This document shows, piece by piece, positions 63,939 to 64,000 of a DNA stretch of 64,000 nucleotides. Source of the stretch: Skermanella rosea (GTDB lineage Bacteria > Pseudomonadota > Alphaproteobacteria > Azospirillales > Azospirillaceae). Numbering within the stretch: position 1 is the first letter of the stretch; every line of letters begins with the position of its first letter. Where the stretch lies: NCBI RefSeq assembly GCF_016806835.2, contig NZ_CP086115.1:1-64000 (forward strand). The letters are read 5' to 3'. Made by a program: the position numbers and the translations under genes. The notes beneath the pieces are model-generated. The model had not been told where the DNA came from. It was given only the letters and a program-made list of their open reading frames with translations, and ran no database searches.

Positions 63939-64000
63939 GGATCGTTCCTTTTGAAAAGTTAATTTTGATAGGCGAGTACCCCGTGTTTTTTCTCGGAAGT

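Noticed and set aside
1-64000. CRISPR array
   Set aside because: No regularly spaced 24-37 base repeats with unique spacers were seen. The 21-base periodic repeats at 25.5 kb are iterons without spacers.
1-64000. Integrase, resolvase or att core in the window
   Set aside because: No tyrosine or serine recombinase signature was found in any frame. The tRNA-like gene at 30.8 kb has no visible partial repeat elsewhere that would mark an attachment site.

Overview
The window looks like one contiguous mobile replicon of about 64% GC from an alphaproteobacterium, most likely a sphingomonad (Sphingobium, Novosphingobium, Sphingomonas or relatives). The basis is the base composition together with alphaproteobacterial families (GapR, a DUF6456 protein, an MmcB-like nuclease) and the style of the VirB/VirD4 and MobF cluster. 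The host name is inference. No rRNA and no chromosomal housekeeping gene is visible.

Region 1 (1-22.6 kb, nearly all on the minus strand) is a tailed-phage genome segment. From right to left it carries an early DNA-metabolism operon (ERF/Rad52-like annealing protein, Gp157, SSB, NinB-like protein, a broken DUF1064 nuclease, GapR, two DUF1376 replication proteins). A block of small genes follows, then a DarT-like ADP-ribosyltransferase with a nuclease-like partner, then an HK97-type packaging and head module (TerS, TerL, portal, head morphogenesis protein, protease, decoration and capsid proteins, connectors, the first tail gene). The tail tube gene runs off the left end. A divergent Cro-like gene at 20.8 kb marks the early switch. 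No integrase was seen.

Region 2 (22.7-25.3 kb): a solitary TnpB element sits between the leftward phage genes and six small rightward genes that start with a helix-turn-helix protein.

Region 3 (25.3-34.3 kb) is the plasmid core: an iteron origin with DnaA boxes, a replication initiator, ParA plus a ribbon-helix-helix partner, an SPFH/membrane/nuclease operon, an XRE regulator, a tRNA-Trp-like gene, and a PstI/BsuBI-type restriction-modification pair.

Region 4 (34.5-53.4 kb) is a complete conjugation system: VirB1-VirB11 (an HNH/AP2 homing-type gene lies between virB10 and virB11), VirD4, and a 1820-residue MobF relaxase-helicase-primase whose zinc finger is split by a 309-residue intein. 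A candidate oriT lies beside the relaxase gene.

Region 5 (53.4-64 kb) is a leftward block that resembles a leading region: a methyltransferase-like protein, the antirestriction protein ArdC preceded by a long hairpin and a palindromic operator, many small phage-like genes (DUF1643, DUF4326, ASCH, two endonuclease VII-type proteins), a regulator with repeated operators, and a large ParB-like protein.

Taken together, the element encodes virion formation, autonomous replication and partition, and conjugative transfer. A conjugative phage-plasmid, or a phage genome merged with a conjugative plasmid, is the simplest reading. A short motif containing CTTTCTTTCT recurs across the plasmid half and was not seen in the phage half, which hints at a plasmid-wide operator.
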